This document shows positions 45,346 through 55,784 of a stretch of 64,000 nucleotides of DNA, piece after piece. The DNA comes from Panax quinquefolius (Eukaryota; Streptophyta; Magnoliopsida; Apiales; Araliaceae). How positions within the stretch are numbered: position 1 is the first letter of the stretch; each line of letters opens with the position of its first letter. Under the pieces are notes generated by a model. It was not told the origin of the DNA. It saw nothing but the letters and a program-made list of their open reading frames with translations, and did no database searches. The DNA is taken from contig CM035163.1 in the NCBI GenBank assembly GCA_020205615.1, positions 56,083,899 to 56,147,898 of the forward strand, read 5' to 3'. The position numbers and the translations under genes were made by a program.

Positions 45346-47558
45346 GCAAAAATCCATTTGCAGTCTCATATATTCTATTATACTCATTTGGTTAATGTTT
45401 TGGCTTCTATACTCCATGAAATTAGTATAATTTCCTGGATATTTGCGCTTCATCCAGTATCTTTTCATGGAAATATTCTTCTGAGCATTCTTGAATTTTT
45501 ACTCTACAAAGTAGTGTCATGTTGACAATTTGGACGTTATTGGTTCCTGGATAAATTAATTTATAAATCTTTAAAATTTATTCTTGAACTTGTTTTATTA
45601 AATTATTATGTCATTGTCATCATCCTCATATTTATATTATGCTGAAAGTCATCTGTGGCCTGTAGTGCATAGATGGACTTGGTATAATTATGACTAAGGA
45701 TTATTCGGTATAATCATGACCGTAATGTTATAAATGATGTGGTAAAAGTCCTCATTGGCCCGTAGTGCATTGATGGACAGTTGTTGGCATGATCACGACC
45801 ATTGATGAAAACACGAATATCCTTAGCCCGTAGTGCATGGATAATTTGTGGTTGTGATACTAATGAATATACTTTCACAGAAAAGGTGAATGATGTGGAT
45901 TATTTATTGTCGAGTCTCAAATGATAAAAGTAATGAAAAACCTTTTTAAATCATAGAAGGTAGTAGATTTTATTCTCTACTTGACTCTTCTAATGGATTG
46001 TTTGTTCATTGCAGATTAAACTTGATGTTTATCAGATTTTATCGGTTTAACATTGTTGAAGACTAATGATAATTTATTTCGCATTATCTTAGTCATAATA
46101 TTTCTTATCGGGCTAGTTGAGCTCACCCTTTTGCTTTCATTGTTCTCTCTTGAAATGAGAACGTAGCTGTGACTAGTCGGGGAGCGGAGTGATGGTCCGA
46201 GATGGTGTATTAGTAGTCTTCACTATTCTATAAAATAGTGTGACAATAAATGTAATGAGGACTATTTGAGAGTGGATATTGCCTTGTAAGGCAACATTCT
46301 GCTTAAACTCTCACTATGTTTTGTTGTATATTACACCTATCGGTTGTATAATTAAGTTTGTATTTGTATTCTGTACCATGTATTTGGCGACTCAAGATGG
46401 GTGATGTATACCTATTTTGGGGGCGTCACATTCTTGATAATTTTTAATCTTTTCATGCCGGAGTACTATTCACGGGGTACTATTCACAAAGTACTATTCA
46501 TGGGGTATTATTCACTCAGGTACTATTCACTCGGGGTACTATTCAGAACAAAAATTAATTTCTTTTCGGTCCAAATCATTTTTGATACAATATTATTCTT
46601 GAATTTTACTCCACAAAGCAGTATCATGTTGACAATTTGGATAATTATTGAATTCTAGATAAGTTAAATTATAAAATTTTAAAATTTATCATTGCTCTCA
46701 TTTAATTGAATTCTTATATCATTGTCATCATCCTCATGCTTATATTGTGATGAAAGTCATCTTTGTCCCGTAGTGCATAGATGGATTGTTGATCGGCATG
46801 ATTATGATTAGGGATTATTCGGTATAATCATGACCTGTAATGTTACAAGTGATGTGGTAAAAGTCCTCATTGGCCCGTAGTGCATTGATAGACAGTTGTT
46901 GGCATGATCATGACCATTGGTGATAACACGAATATCCTTGGCCCGTAGTGCATGGATAATTTGTGGACGTGATACTAATGAATATCCTTGGCCCGTATTG
47001 CATAGATAATTCAGTGATGTGGATTATTTATTTAGCTGAGTCTCAGCAATAAAATTGATGACAAACTTTTAAATCATAGAAGATAGTAGATATCATGCTC
47101 TACTTGACTCTTCTAATGGATTGCTTGTCCTGCTGCAGTTAAACTTGTTGTTTATTGTATTCTATCAGTTTAATACTTTTAAAGGCTAACGATAATTTAT
47201 TCTGCATTATCTTAGTCATAATATTTCTTACTGGGCTAGTTCAGCTCAACCTTTTGCTTTCATTGTTCTCTATAGGAAATGAGAATATAGTTGGGACTAG
47301 TCGGGGAATGGAGTGACGGTCCAGAATATGGTTGCGTTAGTAATCCTCACTATTCTGTGAAATAGTGTAATAAAAATTGTAATGAGGACTCCATTTGAAT
47401 TTGGATATTGTCTAGAAGATAATATTCGTGTTAAAACTCTCACCTTATGTTTTGTCGTATTTTACACGACAGTTGTATAATTAAGTTGTATTTGAATTTT
47501 GTACCATGTATTTGGCGACTCAATGGGTGATGTATACCTATTTTGGAGGCGTCACAGT

Positions 47559-47570
47559 TGGTATCAAAGC
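47559..47570 (+). promoter_or_regulatory. Primer binding site
   Basis: TGGTATCAAAGC begins two bases after the LTR end. It matches the 3' end complement of initiator tRNA-Met (TGGTATCAGAGC) with one change. The minus-strand copy at 61148 has the unaltered form. Confidence 0.85.
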
Positions 47571-48369
47571 TTAGGGATATGATCCCTAGCTGAGATGTGA
47601 GACTAGAACTAGAAGGGGAGAGACGGGTAAATCCTTCGCTAGCACTACAACAAAATAGTAAATAGATAACGAGTAAAAAATGTTGTAAAAGGTCTTACAG
47701 AAACGTCATGGTTAAGGGTGTCATTTATTTAACACCTTTATACAACGTTTTTAAAACGTTGTAGTTTGACACATTACACGTTTTTTTTCTTAAAAAACTT
47801 TGTATATTTGTTTTCCATAAATTCTTGGATGCTTGAAAATGTTGTAGATAATATGATTCCACAACGTTTTCTGGCTTAAAATGTTGTGGTTTGGTACATC
47901 AGACAACGTTTAGACTCATTTATACGTTTATAAAGCTTCATCTATTTAGACTACTTTAAACAATGTTTTTAAAATATTGTAGTTTGACTTTAAAATGTTG
48001 TAATACCTGATGTTGTAATAGTTGTGGTTCACCTATATTTGAGTTTAAACTAATAACTCCAATGCATAGTATAAAATGCATAATTATATATTAGAAAATG
48101 CAGGTTAATCCAATTAAAGCATGAAACCAAATTCCAAAAGTATATATCTTAAAGTTGCTCTTAATCTAAATAACAAAACTAAAATTCCAATCAGCAACAT
48201 TACATCCAACTAGGATTTTAGACACAACTAACAAGCCATAAATCAAAAATTAATTAGGCACAATAGCCCATCTGGTTGTAAGTCAAGTGAGCAGAAGCAG
48301 TGGGAGCTAAGAGTCACTTGTATGCAGATTCTTGCTTAACTCCTAGACTTTTTCAAGACTCTGTGTTCA

Positions 48370-48500
48370 CTCCTTGCTCATTGATTTGTATAAACATTTT
48401 TTGATAGGCTTGCTTCCACCGCATTCAATTCATCCATGTCGAGCTCATCATCAGCCAAAATTTCACTACCATGAGCAGCTGATGTTGAGGTACTTGATCC
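48370..48500 (-). pseudogene. Captured fragment, possible C-terminus of CCCH zinc-finger gene
   Basis: The minus strand reads SAAHGSEILADDELDMDEL then NAVEASLSKNVY before a stop. An acidic segment followed by ELNxxEASLSK resembles the C-terminal end of DFRP/ZC3H15-type proteins. This would pair with the N-terminal fragment of the same family at 51064-51147. The match is from memory and partial, so the assignment is tentative. Confidence 0.35.
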
Positions 48501-49039
48501 ATTTGTAGCAGAAATTTATTAACCTAACACTTAAATATGAATAGACGATCAGAAATCCCCAATTTAGGTGATTTGTCCTACAACAAAGTACAGGGCACAT
48601 AAAAAAAATGTAAAGAAGATCAATTGGAAATTTCAAACTTGGATAACAATGGCAAGAAGTTTTATATGTCAATATTTATCCCACATGTAGCTGCAAAGTA
48701 GAAGGATGAGATGACGGACTTTAAAATGCAAGTTACATTCCATAAAAGGTCAAAATATGATGTCTTTGAGATTTAGGATATCATAATCAGTATGTGTCCC
48801 CAGATTAAAATTAAGATTGAACAGGAGTCATGAGACTTCATGCACCATAATTCGAAAGCTTACGCAAAGATGTGGTATGGCAGTACCCCTTTCCCTGCTT
48901 CCTTAAGGAGAATAATTCGAATCATTCGCAGAGAAGATTATAGTTTGGCAGAGAGATCCTGTAGAACATAATTCAATAGTTTAGGGAAATTAGACTCAAG
49001 TGAATGAGTATATAAGAAAAATCAATAAATCCTCATCGA

Positions 49040-49143
49040 TAAACCAAGTCTATTTCTGCTCGAGGTTGGAGAGAAGTGTCCCCTAGTGGAGAACTTTCCT
49101 TTCCAGATGTTAGTGAACCTTTGGATGGAGTTGCTTCATATCT
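49040..49143 (-). pseudogene. Captured open segment of unknown origin
   Basis: The minus strand is open for about 35 codons (YEATPSKGSLTSGKESSPLG..) with coding-like composition, bounded by non-coding sequence. I do not recognise the protein. It may be a further captured exon. Confidence 0.3.
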
Positions 49144-50171
49144 AACTGAATTAGGTATGTTTTAACAGAGGAGGGCAATTTGCAGCTTACAACAAAGTTT
49201 AGTCTCACATTAGCAGCCGTGTAAGTCAGTTGACAGAAGTCAATAAATGTTCAAACACAAAAAAAAAGTGATAGTAATATATGAAGTATCCCTTGTAACA
49301 AAACTTTGTATAATATAATTACGCTTTTTTGCCAAATAAGACAGAACTAGAAATATGTCAGGATTATAGAAAAGGTGAACCTTAATCTAATTGTCTGATC
49401 ACCAGTACAGAGTTTGTAGGCCTTGGTTTCATTCACCTAAAATTGACAGTTTGAATGAAACTGCAGTTCAGTCTCATACATGTTAATTGATCATAAAGAA
49501 TAAAAAAAAACAAATATTTGCTCCTTTCAAGAACAAAAATCCAATATAGAAGAACAAAGTATTGTTTGGTAAAAATTCTCTAATATAATTTTTACTTGTT
49601 TGTTTCATTTAGCAAGAAAGCAAAACAGCAAAAAAAAAAAATTTATTATTAAAAAAACATTGTCAAACGATTCCTAATGTTGTTAAATCTTTACCTTTAG
49701 CACTGATGATACAGATCCATAGACCTAACTTTTCTTTACATCCTCTTCAAGAAAATTCTCAATAACAAGATGATGCAACATACATGATGCTTCACTCTTA
49801 CCTAAATGTTTTCCAGCTCCATACAGACTCAAGGAATCATGCCTGTGTTTTTTTACCTAGATTTGACATCAACAAAGTTATTAGTAAGGTTGATGAATAA
49901 CACAAGAAAAGAAAATGAGATACACAAGTCACTGTTAGCCATTCAAATTGGTTTAAGGAACCCCTATAGACTTCCAAGATATGAGATGCTGAAAACTAAT
50001 ATCTTACTGACTTGACTAGCTTAACCTGGACAAAAAATGGTATAAAAATCATAGTTCAGGTGAAACTAGAAAATGTGCTCAAATGGAGATATATCTAATA
50101 TCTTATATGGAACATGTTGAATTAAATAGAAAAGTTAAGATAATGATTGAAATGACTACGGGCATCCTAAC

Positions 50172-50541
50172 CAATTGCTTTGCTATCTCAGTGACATCCT
50201 TCCCAATGAAAGTTTGAATCTTGGAGCAATTGTCGCATGTTTTATTACAGTTGACATAGTCAAACTTCTCCCCAAAATGATTAAGTTGTAAGAAACGTCG
50301 ACAATCAACATCATTTTCACAGTAACCCACCTGAGAAAAGTTACAAAAGAGAACAAATATTAAGTATCATACCAATAATGTTAACATCAACAGAAAAGCT
50401 TATGCGTAGTACCATTTGTAAAAGATTTTCAGCGTTTGTTTCGAGTATCCTTCCTGGATTTGTTATAATTGCACGACTATAGCCGGATAAAAAGGAACTT
50501 TGCTCAAAAACTCCCTAACTAATAATATGTTTGACTTGTAT
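50172..50541 (-). pseudogene. Captured RecQ helicase fragment (two exons with intron)
   Basis: RecQ helicases (BLM/SGS1 group; plant RECQ4A/4B) unwind DNA during repair and recombination. Exon one (50541-50413) reads ..GYSRAIITNPGRILETNAENL and ends at a GT donor. Exon two (50330-50172) follows a TTTTCTCAG acceptor and encodes the zinc-binding part after the helicase core: GYCENDVDCRRFLQLNHFGE, then VNCNKTCDNC, giving the four zinc-binding cysteines, then KDVTEIAKQLV before a GT donor. Exon one contains a TAG (50515-50517), probably from CAG. The helicase domain itself is absent. Retained intron means capture from genomic DNA, not from a transcript. Confidence 0.85.
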
Positions 50542-51063
50542 CTGCAGAGAAACCAAAGAAGCACGTGCAAATATAAAAGAAAAAACATAACAGAGAAATA
50601 AGGAAGATAAATTAAGGGATTATATTGCAATGGTCACATGGTTAATACCGTAATGTCTATTATTGGTTTCAAAAGAAAATAAGAATCTGCAAAAGGATTA
50701 CTTATAGCAATAAAACTTCTTACATAATCACTATAACTGTAATTTATTAACATTCAAATTTATTAACTATTACATAATCCCACATCTTCGAGAATATGAA
50801 ATTTACAATGACAGGTTGATGACCATGCCCTTATAGTATATCCAATATCCAAAAGCAATTACAACCAAAGAATGGAAAACATTGAACAATACAAACACTA
50901 TTCTCAATAGTGATACCAAAAACCAATAAAAGAGCAGTCAGTTTGTGCTAGTTATGCTTAAAGTACATGCATAAAGCCTTATTCCTTTTGGAGTTTGAAA
51001 CCCAATATAATATTTCAAATTAATCAAGTCGCATATAAATATTACTGAGAACTTAAGACTCAC

Positions 51064-51147
51064 AATATCAGTTGGTTTATTCTGGTTATACTCCTTCCCT
51101 TTGGACTCAACAACCTTCTCCAAAGTCTCTTGATCCCAATCCTCCAT
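51064..51147 (-). pseudogene. Captured first exon of CCCH zinc-finger protein (C3H11/ZC3H15 type)
   Basis: Starting at an ATG at 51147, the minus strand encodes MEDWDQETLEKVVESKG then KEYNQNKPTDIV, followed by GTGAGT, a good splice donor. This is the characteristic N-terminus of plant CCCH zinc-finger proteins related to human ZC3H15/DFRP1, which bind DRG GTPases. The zinc fingers would lie in later exons that are not here. The upstream bases look like a 5' leader, so the promoter-proximal end of the source gene was captured. The frame itself is undamaged. Confidence 0.75.
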
Positions 51148-51214
51148 TGTTTCCTTCTCTTTCCCTATTCACAATTAAATCACACCCAACCGCATCAAAA
51201 TCACAAAGATGACA

Positions 51215-51992
51215 TGCAAGTTCTCCCTCTGACATTCCATTCTATGGAAAACATTGATGACATGCCTTGCTTTCCTAGGACTTTCCTCAAGTTTAGAGGC
51301 AACCCAAACACAACTTGCAGCAAGCCTCTGTGATGAAATAAACTATGTCAGACGTAAAAAGCACATATGACCATGCTGTCATTTCCAACTCAATTTTAAG
51401 AGGTAACATATATAGAGAAGAAAACAAACCTTCACATTAAACCGAACAAAGGATTTCTTGCAATAGAAGTGATGAAATAGAACCTGACCAGATGCCATTA
51501 CTGCTTAAGGTCTGTAGAAGTAATCAAGGAAACTCCCATCCAAGTAGAAGAAATTTGCAGGAATTTCTCCTTACCAATTTAAAGCATTTAAAACCACCAA
51601 TTTTTACATAAAGATTTATACCTTGGATCAAAATATGGAATCATTTGGAATATTCGCAAAAGGAAAGACACTGTTTAATCAGGACAAGGGAATTTTTATG
51701 TTTGTGATTATGTACATATATGCTAAATAACCAATAGATTTGCTGGTTACCAAGTGGAATAGGAATTAAGATGGTTATTAGACAAAGTAAATCAATTGAT
51801 CTCCCTAACAAAACAACGAACATTACATAAGAAAGGATACAATTTCATCCAAATACCACTTTCCTGGATAAGGTCGCAGCCATATATTCGTAAGTTTAAT
51901 TCTGTGGCCTCATATATTTCATCTTTCCTCGACGGTGAGTTTTGTAGCTCCTCATCCATCAAATAGAATGTATCTATGGCTGTGTAGATCAT
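51215..51992 (-). pseudogene. CYCL1: Captured cyclin-L fragment (three exons with introns)
   Basis: Cyclin-L proteins act with CDK11-type kinases in transcription and splicing. Exon one runs from an ATG at 51992: MIYTAIDTFYLMDEEL, NSPSRKDEI, IYGCDLIQESG. Exon two (about 51507-51430) reads AVMASGQVLFHHFYCKKSF then VRFNVK. Exon three (from 51327, after TTTCATCACAG) reads RLAASCVWVASKLEESPRKA then VFHRMECQRENL. These are consecutive segments of the first cyclin box and the introns are kept. Sequence diverges after ENL, at about 51215, which is probably the edge of the captured piece, just before the CCCH fragment. No stop lies within the recognised exon segments. Confidence 0.88.
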
Positions 51993-52331
51993 AGTTGCCA
52001 AAGAAGTAACTCAGTGAACTGTTACAAGAAAAAAAGGTCAAGAACCTTAATTGTGTAAAACATATTCAATAATCCAAAAAAAAATCCATAACAAAATTAT
52101 GCCCTCATATAGCAAGAAATCAAATCAAAACAACATAAAAATGCACCTTCTGATAATTGTTGTTTTGTAGAGGCGATACTTGGTGTTTTGATTTGATGGA
52201 TTTTGTCCCAATCCTCCAAAATTTTCTTAATTACTCCTCATGTTGAAAGGTTTTGAGCACCCAAACCTCCACTTAAATCAATTTTTGTCATTACGATTCC
52301 CGATCTTTTCCCTCTTCCCCATCCGGCGGAG

Positions 52332-52423
52332 ATGAAGGCGGATGTGGCTGTATCTTTGAAGGCAGAGATGGTGGCTTTGGGTGTTAGGCTTTCAGACGAT
52401 AAAATGGAGACGGTTGCAGAGTG
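52332..52423 (+). pseudogene. Possible captured first exon, unknown protein, plus strand
   Basis: An ATG in a pyrimidine-rich leader opens MKADVAVSLKAEMVALGVR.. and ends in TGA after about 30 codons. Composition is coding-like and GC-rich for the region. Not recognised. If real it is the only captured piece in plus orientation. Confidence 0.3.
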
Positions 52424-52483
52424 AGTGGCGGCGAAGTGTTGAGGAGAAGTTGGCGAGAAGGAGAGAGAAGCGATAGATAAGGA

Positions 52484-52680
52484 GCATCGCTGCCTCATCA
52501 CTTAACTCTTTGCCAGTGAGGAACTCCAACTCATTGTCACTGACCTTAATCACATCATCCTTTTCCCAAATGCTCAAGATCTTCTCCCGTACGTGCCTCC
52601 CCAGCTGATGGCCACAGTGGTAGCCAAAGGTTTGGATTGTAGGAGAGCAGGGCACCCGCTTCCTTTGCTACCTCCATCAT
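52484..52680 (-). pseudogene. Captured fructokinase fragment
   Basis: Fructokinases (pfkB family) phosphorylate fructose. The minus strand reads [20 protein letters not shown] and WPSAGEA, then after a one-base frame change at about 52585 continues [18 protein letters not shown] and NELEFLTGKE. This is the central part of plant fructokinase, upstream of the anion-hole GAGD motif, which is absent. It lies about 0.3 kb inside the right end of the CACTA element. Confidence 0.8.
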
Positions 52681-53087
52681 AGAGAGAGAAAGTAGAGAGA
52701 GAGGAGAGAGAAGAAAGTAGATCTAAAGAACTATGGTTATTGTTTTAATTTCAAATTTTCACTTCCGCATTTTTATTTTTTGCTCCGTGTTTTTTACATA
52801 GATAACATTTTTTTAAAAAATGTTATCTATTTAAAATCAAAAATTGCCCTTATAAATACATAACATTTTTTCATATGTATCTAGAACGTTTTGTTAAAAA
52901 ATGTTGTAAAAAAAACACCACAACATTTTTTATAAAACGTCATCTTTTAAGTGTTGTCTTTTTATGGTTTTGTACTAGTGGTATAGTATGACCTACCTAA
53001 GGTTATTTATTATTTAATTATTCGGTAAGAATATAGGGATAATATGTGGCATGTCAATTAATCCGTGTTTTGTGGCAGTGTTTGAAA

Positions 53088-54180
53088 ATGACATTTGAAA
53101 ATGTTGAGATAAGCAACGAAGCACAGGAGACCGTTGAGTCACCACAGATCAATAACCAGGATAACGTGCATCAGGAAGGCAATAATCCTTAGGTAAACAA
53201 CAACACTAACCAAATGATGAGCGACATAATGTTCAGAGGCTTTATACAATTCATGTAACATCAGGAGAGAGAGACTCTTGTGCAAAATACAGGTGGAAAC
53301 ACTGGCAACTCACGGATGGTCACCGCTAAGCAGTTCAAGGAGCTGGGACCACTGAAGTTTTTGGGAAAGCCAAAACCACTTAAGGCAGAGACGTGGATAA
53401 AGCAGATCACCAAGATATTTGATATCTTGGGACGCTCCGAGGAGCAAAAGGTTCCCTTTGCCACTTTTATGTTGTGAGGAGAGGCAGATTACTGGTGGGA
53501 ATCTATAAAATGTACTCAGCTTGCTGCACTGAAGATTTCTTGGGAGAAGTTCCAAAAACTGTTCAACGACAAGTACTTTCCCGAAAGTATTCGTTACATG
53601 AAGGAGGTGGAATTTATCAATCTGGGACAAAACAATATGACCGTGTCACAGTACGAGGCTAAGTTTGCCGAGTTATCCCAGTTTGCATCCCATTTGGTTG
53701 ATAATAAGGAGAGAATGACGCGAATGTTTTTGCGAGGTTTGAAATCCAAAATACGTCAATACCTCATTTTTCACAAACTTTGCTTGTATTCAGATGTTAT
53801 GAATAGGGTTCAGTTATTGGAGCGCGATAATGAGTCAACCCAACCAAGAGAGAGCAAACGGTAAATCGATAATACCAGTGGTAGCAGTCATCAAAGCGAT
53901 GACAACAAACATGGAGGGAATCAATATACCAAAAATGGTAACCAATTTGGTGGTAATCATGGCCAAGACAATAGAAGTGAAAATTTTAAGAAGAGGAGAT
54001 TCAACAATGATGGAAAGACAGTAGCACCAACACCCGTTTTCAAGGAAGGAGAATAACCATCAATCGTATGCTTCAAATGCAGAGGGGAGAGACACATCAG
54101 TCCAAACTGCTCGATGCAGGCCAAAGCATATTATAATTGCAGAAAAGAAGGTCACCTAGCCCAATTTTGTCGTGTAATAA
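53088..54180 (+). pseudogene. Gag of the plus-strand element
   Basis: Start chosen at ATG 53088, the first in frame with the conserved parts after the leader. It encodes MTFENVEISNEAQETVES.., then TAKQFKELGPLKFLG and WIKQITKIFDILGRSEEQ (53315-53450), ADYWWES, WEKFQKLFNDKYFP and YEAKFAELSQFASH (53640-53700). A basic region and two zinc knuckles follow (54069-54170). The first is CFKCRGERHISPNC; the second has lost its first cysteine (YYNC). Stops include TGA at 53476 where CGA is expected, plus TAG at about 53190 and TAA at about 53257, and there is a frame change before the knuckles. Compared with 21505-22247 it keeps the N-terminal third. Confidence 0.88.
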
Positions 54181-54249
54181 AGTAAAGTCCAGCTGGGATA
54201 GAGGCACCAAAGGCCGTCCCAGACAAGTCAAAACCAGTAGTTCAAGGGA

Positions 54250-55784
54250 GAGCGTTTGTCGTGACCTCCTAAAATGTAAGGACCCCGAACGAGGTCATCA
54301 CGAGTAAGCTAATCATAAACTCTTGTGAAGTCTATACCTTATTTGATACCGGTTCTACCCATTCTTTTATTTCTCCTACTTGCCCTCAACGCTTAAATTT
54401 AACTCCAGAGACATTAGACTTTGACTTATCTGTTGAAACTTCGTTGGGAGAAACCTTCATTACATCCACTATTTATAAATCTTATTTGATTCAACTCGGC
54501 ACCCGCACGTTACCTGTCGATCTTATCTCTTTGAAAATACTTACATTTGATGTGATTTTAAGGATTGATTAGTTAACTACTCATCATGCTAAAATTGATT
54601 ATTTTCGTAAGGTTGTTAGTTTTCATATTCCTAACTAACCTATTATGCGAATTCAAGCAACCAAATGACTAAAGTCAATCACTGCCATATCAAGCCATAA
54701 AGCTATTCATTTATTGAAAAACGGATGTCGAGCTTTTTTAGCCCATGTCACGGATTTAAACAAAAAATACGTCAGATTTGAATGATATTTCTATTGTTAA
54801 TAAATTTCCTGACGTATTCCATGAAAAACTTCGTGGCCTACCCCAGAGCGTGAAATCGAATTTTGTATTGACCTTGAACCCGGTAAAAAATTCATTTCCA
54901 AAGCCCCATATCGAATGACACTTATTGAACTTCAGGAGTTAAAAACCCAATTGCAAGAATTGTTAGACATCATTTTCATTCGTCCTAGTACATCTCCTTG
55001 GGGTGCTCCCGTTCTATTTATAAAGAAGAAAGATGGAAGTATGCGACTTTGTATTGACTATCGGGAGTTGAATCATGTCACCATCAAAAATAGGTATCCG
55101 TTACCTCGCATTGATGACCTATTTGACCAGTTGCAAGGCGCCAAATTCTTTTCAAAGATCGATCTTCATTCCGAATATCATAAGTTAAAGATTAAAACTA
55201 ACATTCCAAAGATTGCTTTCAGAACTCGGTACGGGCATTACGAATTCCTAGTCATGTCTTTTGGATTGACTAATGCTCTTGTTGCCTTCATGGATATGAT
55301 GAACCGAGTATTCAAAGAATATTTGGATCATTTTGTGGTTGTCTTTATTGATGACATCCTTATATACTCCAAAATCCGTGAAGATCATGAGCAACAGTTG
55401 AGGCTGATACTCCCAAAAGCTTTGTGAAAACAAGTTGTACGCCAAGTTGAAGAAATGCGAGTTCTGGCTTGAGAAAGTAGCATTCCTTGGGCATGTGATA
55501 TCAAATCAAAGAATATCTGTTGACCCAGCGAAGATTAAAGCAATACAAAGCTGGGAGCAACCTAAGTCAGTAACCGAAGTATGTAGCTTTCTGGACTTAA
55601 CTGGTTATTATCGGATATTCGTGGAAGGATTTTCTCGAATTGCTACTCCATTAACTCAGTTAACTCGAAAAGATATAAAATTTGGTTGTTCTGACAATAT
55701 TGGTTTAGAGGGATTTATCATATACAGCGATGCTTTAGGCAAAGGTTTAGGATGTGTTCTCATGCAGCATAGGAAAGTCATAGC
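54250..55784 (+). pseudogene. Protease-RT-RNase H of the plus-strand element
   Basis: The protease active site is intact (YTLFDTGSTHSFIS, about 54335), but the second motif region has WL changed to a stop (GGATTGATTAGTTA). RT is open from 54915 to 55427: [51 protein letters not shown] and [14 protein letters not shown], which contains the catalytic Asp pair. A frame change at about 55425 leads to 55435-55784: KKCEFWLEKVAFLGHVI and TEVCSFLDLTGYYR. RNase H starts FIIYSDALGKGLGCVLMQ after an internal deletion at about 55680. At KVIA the minus-strand element interrupts. Downstream sequence resumes at 63935 in frame. Confidence 0.9.

Larger units (their letters stand above)
43658..46430 (+). mobile_element. 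Solo LTR of the same family nested in the 5' LTR
   Basis: A 2773-base LTR, TGTGTGACCCCAAA..GGGGGCGTCACA, with a perfect duplication TTCTT (43653-43657 and 46431-46435). Host LTR sequence continues without loss across it, as seen by comparison with 34610-34700. It belongs to the subfamily carrying the hairpin array, unlike its host LTR. A (TA)n run is at 44652-44679. Confidence 0.9.
42268..47556 (+). repeat. 5' LTR of the plus-strand element, split by a solo LTR
   Basis: The LTR starts TGTATGACCCCAAC and ends GGAGGCGTCACA. Its own sequence is 42268-43657 and 46436-47556 (about 2.5 kb). A (TA)n run lies at 43061-43098, and the GAATAGTA array at 46450-46545. The conserved GAGCTCA block is at 47246 in the form GTTCAGCTCAACC. 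Confidence 0.88.
47643..52980. mobile_element. CACTA transposon carrying host gene fragments (Pack-CACTA)
   Basis: A 5338-base insertion with inverted ends CACTACAACAAAA and, from the right, CACTAGTACAAAA. Subterminal repeats of the AACGTT / ATGTTGTAG type lie within about 400 bases of both ends, as is usual in CACTA elements. Comparison with the uninterrupted leader at 61065-61110 (minus) shows the original site ran through CGCTAGT. TAG precedes the left end; on the right TAG follows after three extra bases GTA. No transposase coding is visible. The interior is built of host gene pieces, all on the minus strand. Confidence 0.85.

Noticed and set aside
44961..45525. Overlapping open frames with repeated FHSLLFCWN-like units
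   Set aside because: The peptide repeat follows the LTR tandem array; the frames differ between units and the same array is non-coding in other LTR copies.
50000..52700. A cluster of functional host genes (RecQ, CCCH, cyclin-L, fructokinase)
   Set aside because: Each piece is a partial gene lacking key domains, some have stops or frame changes, and all lie between CACTA termini inside a retrotransposon leader.
53310..53630. Minus-strand open frames across gag at 53261-53630
   Set aside because: Antisense shadow of the plus-strand gag, which has the conserved motifs.
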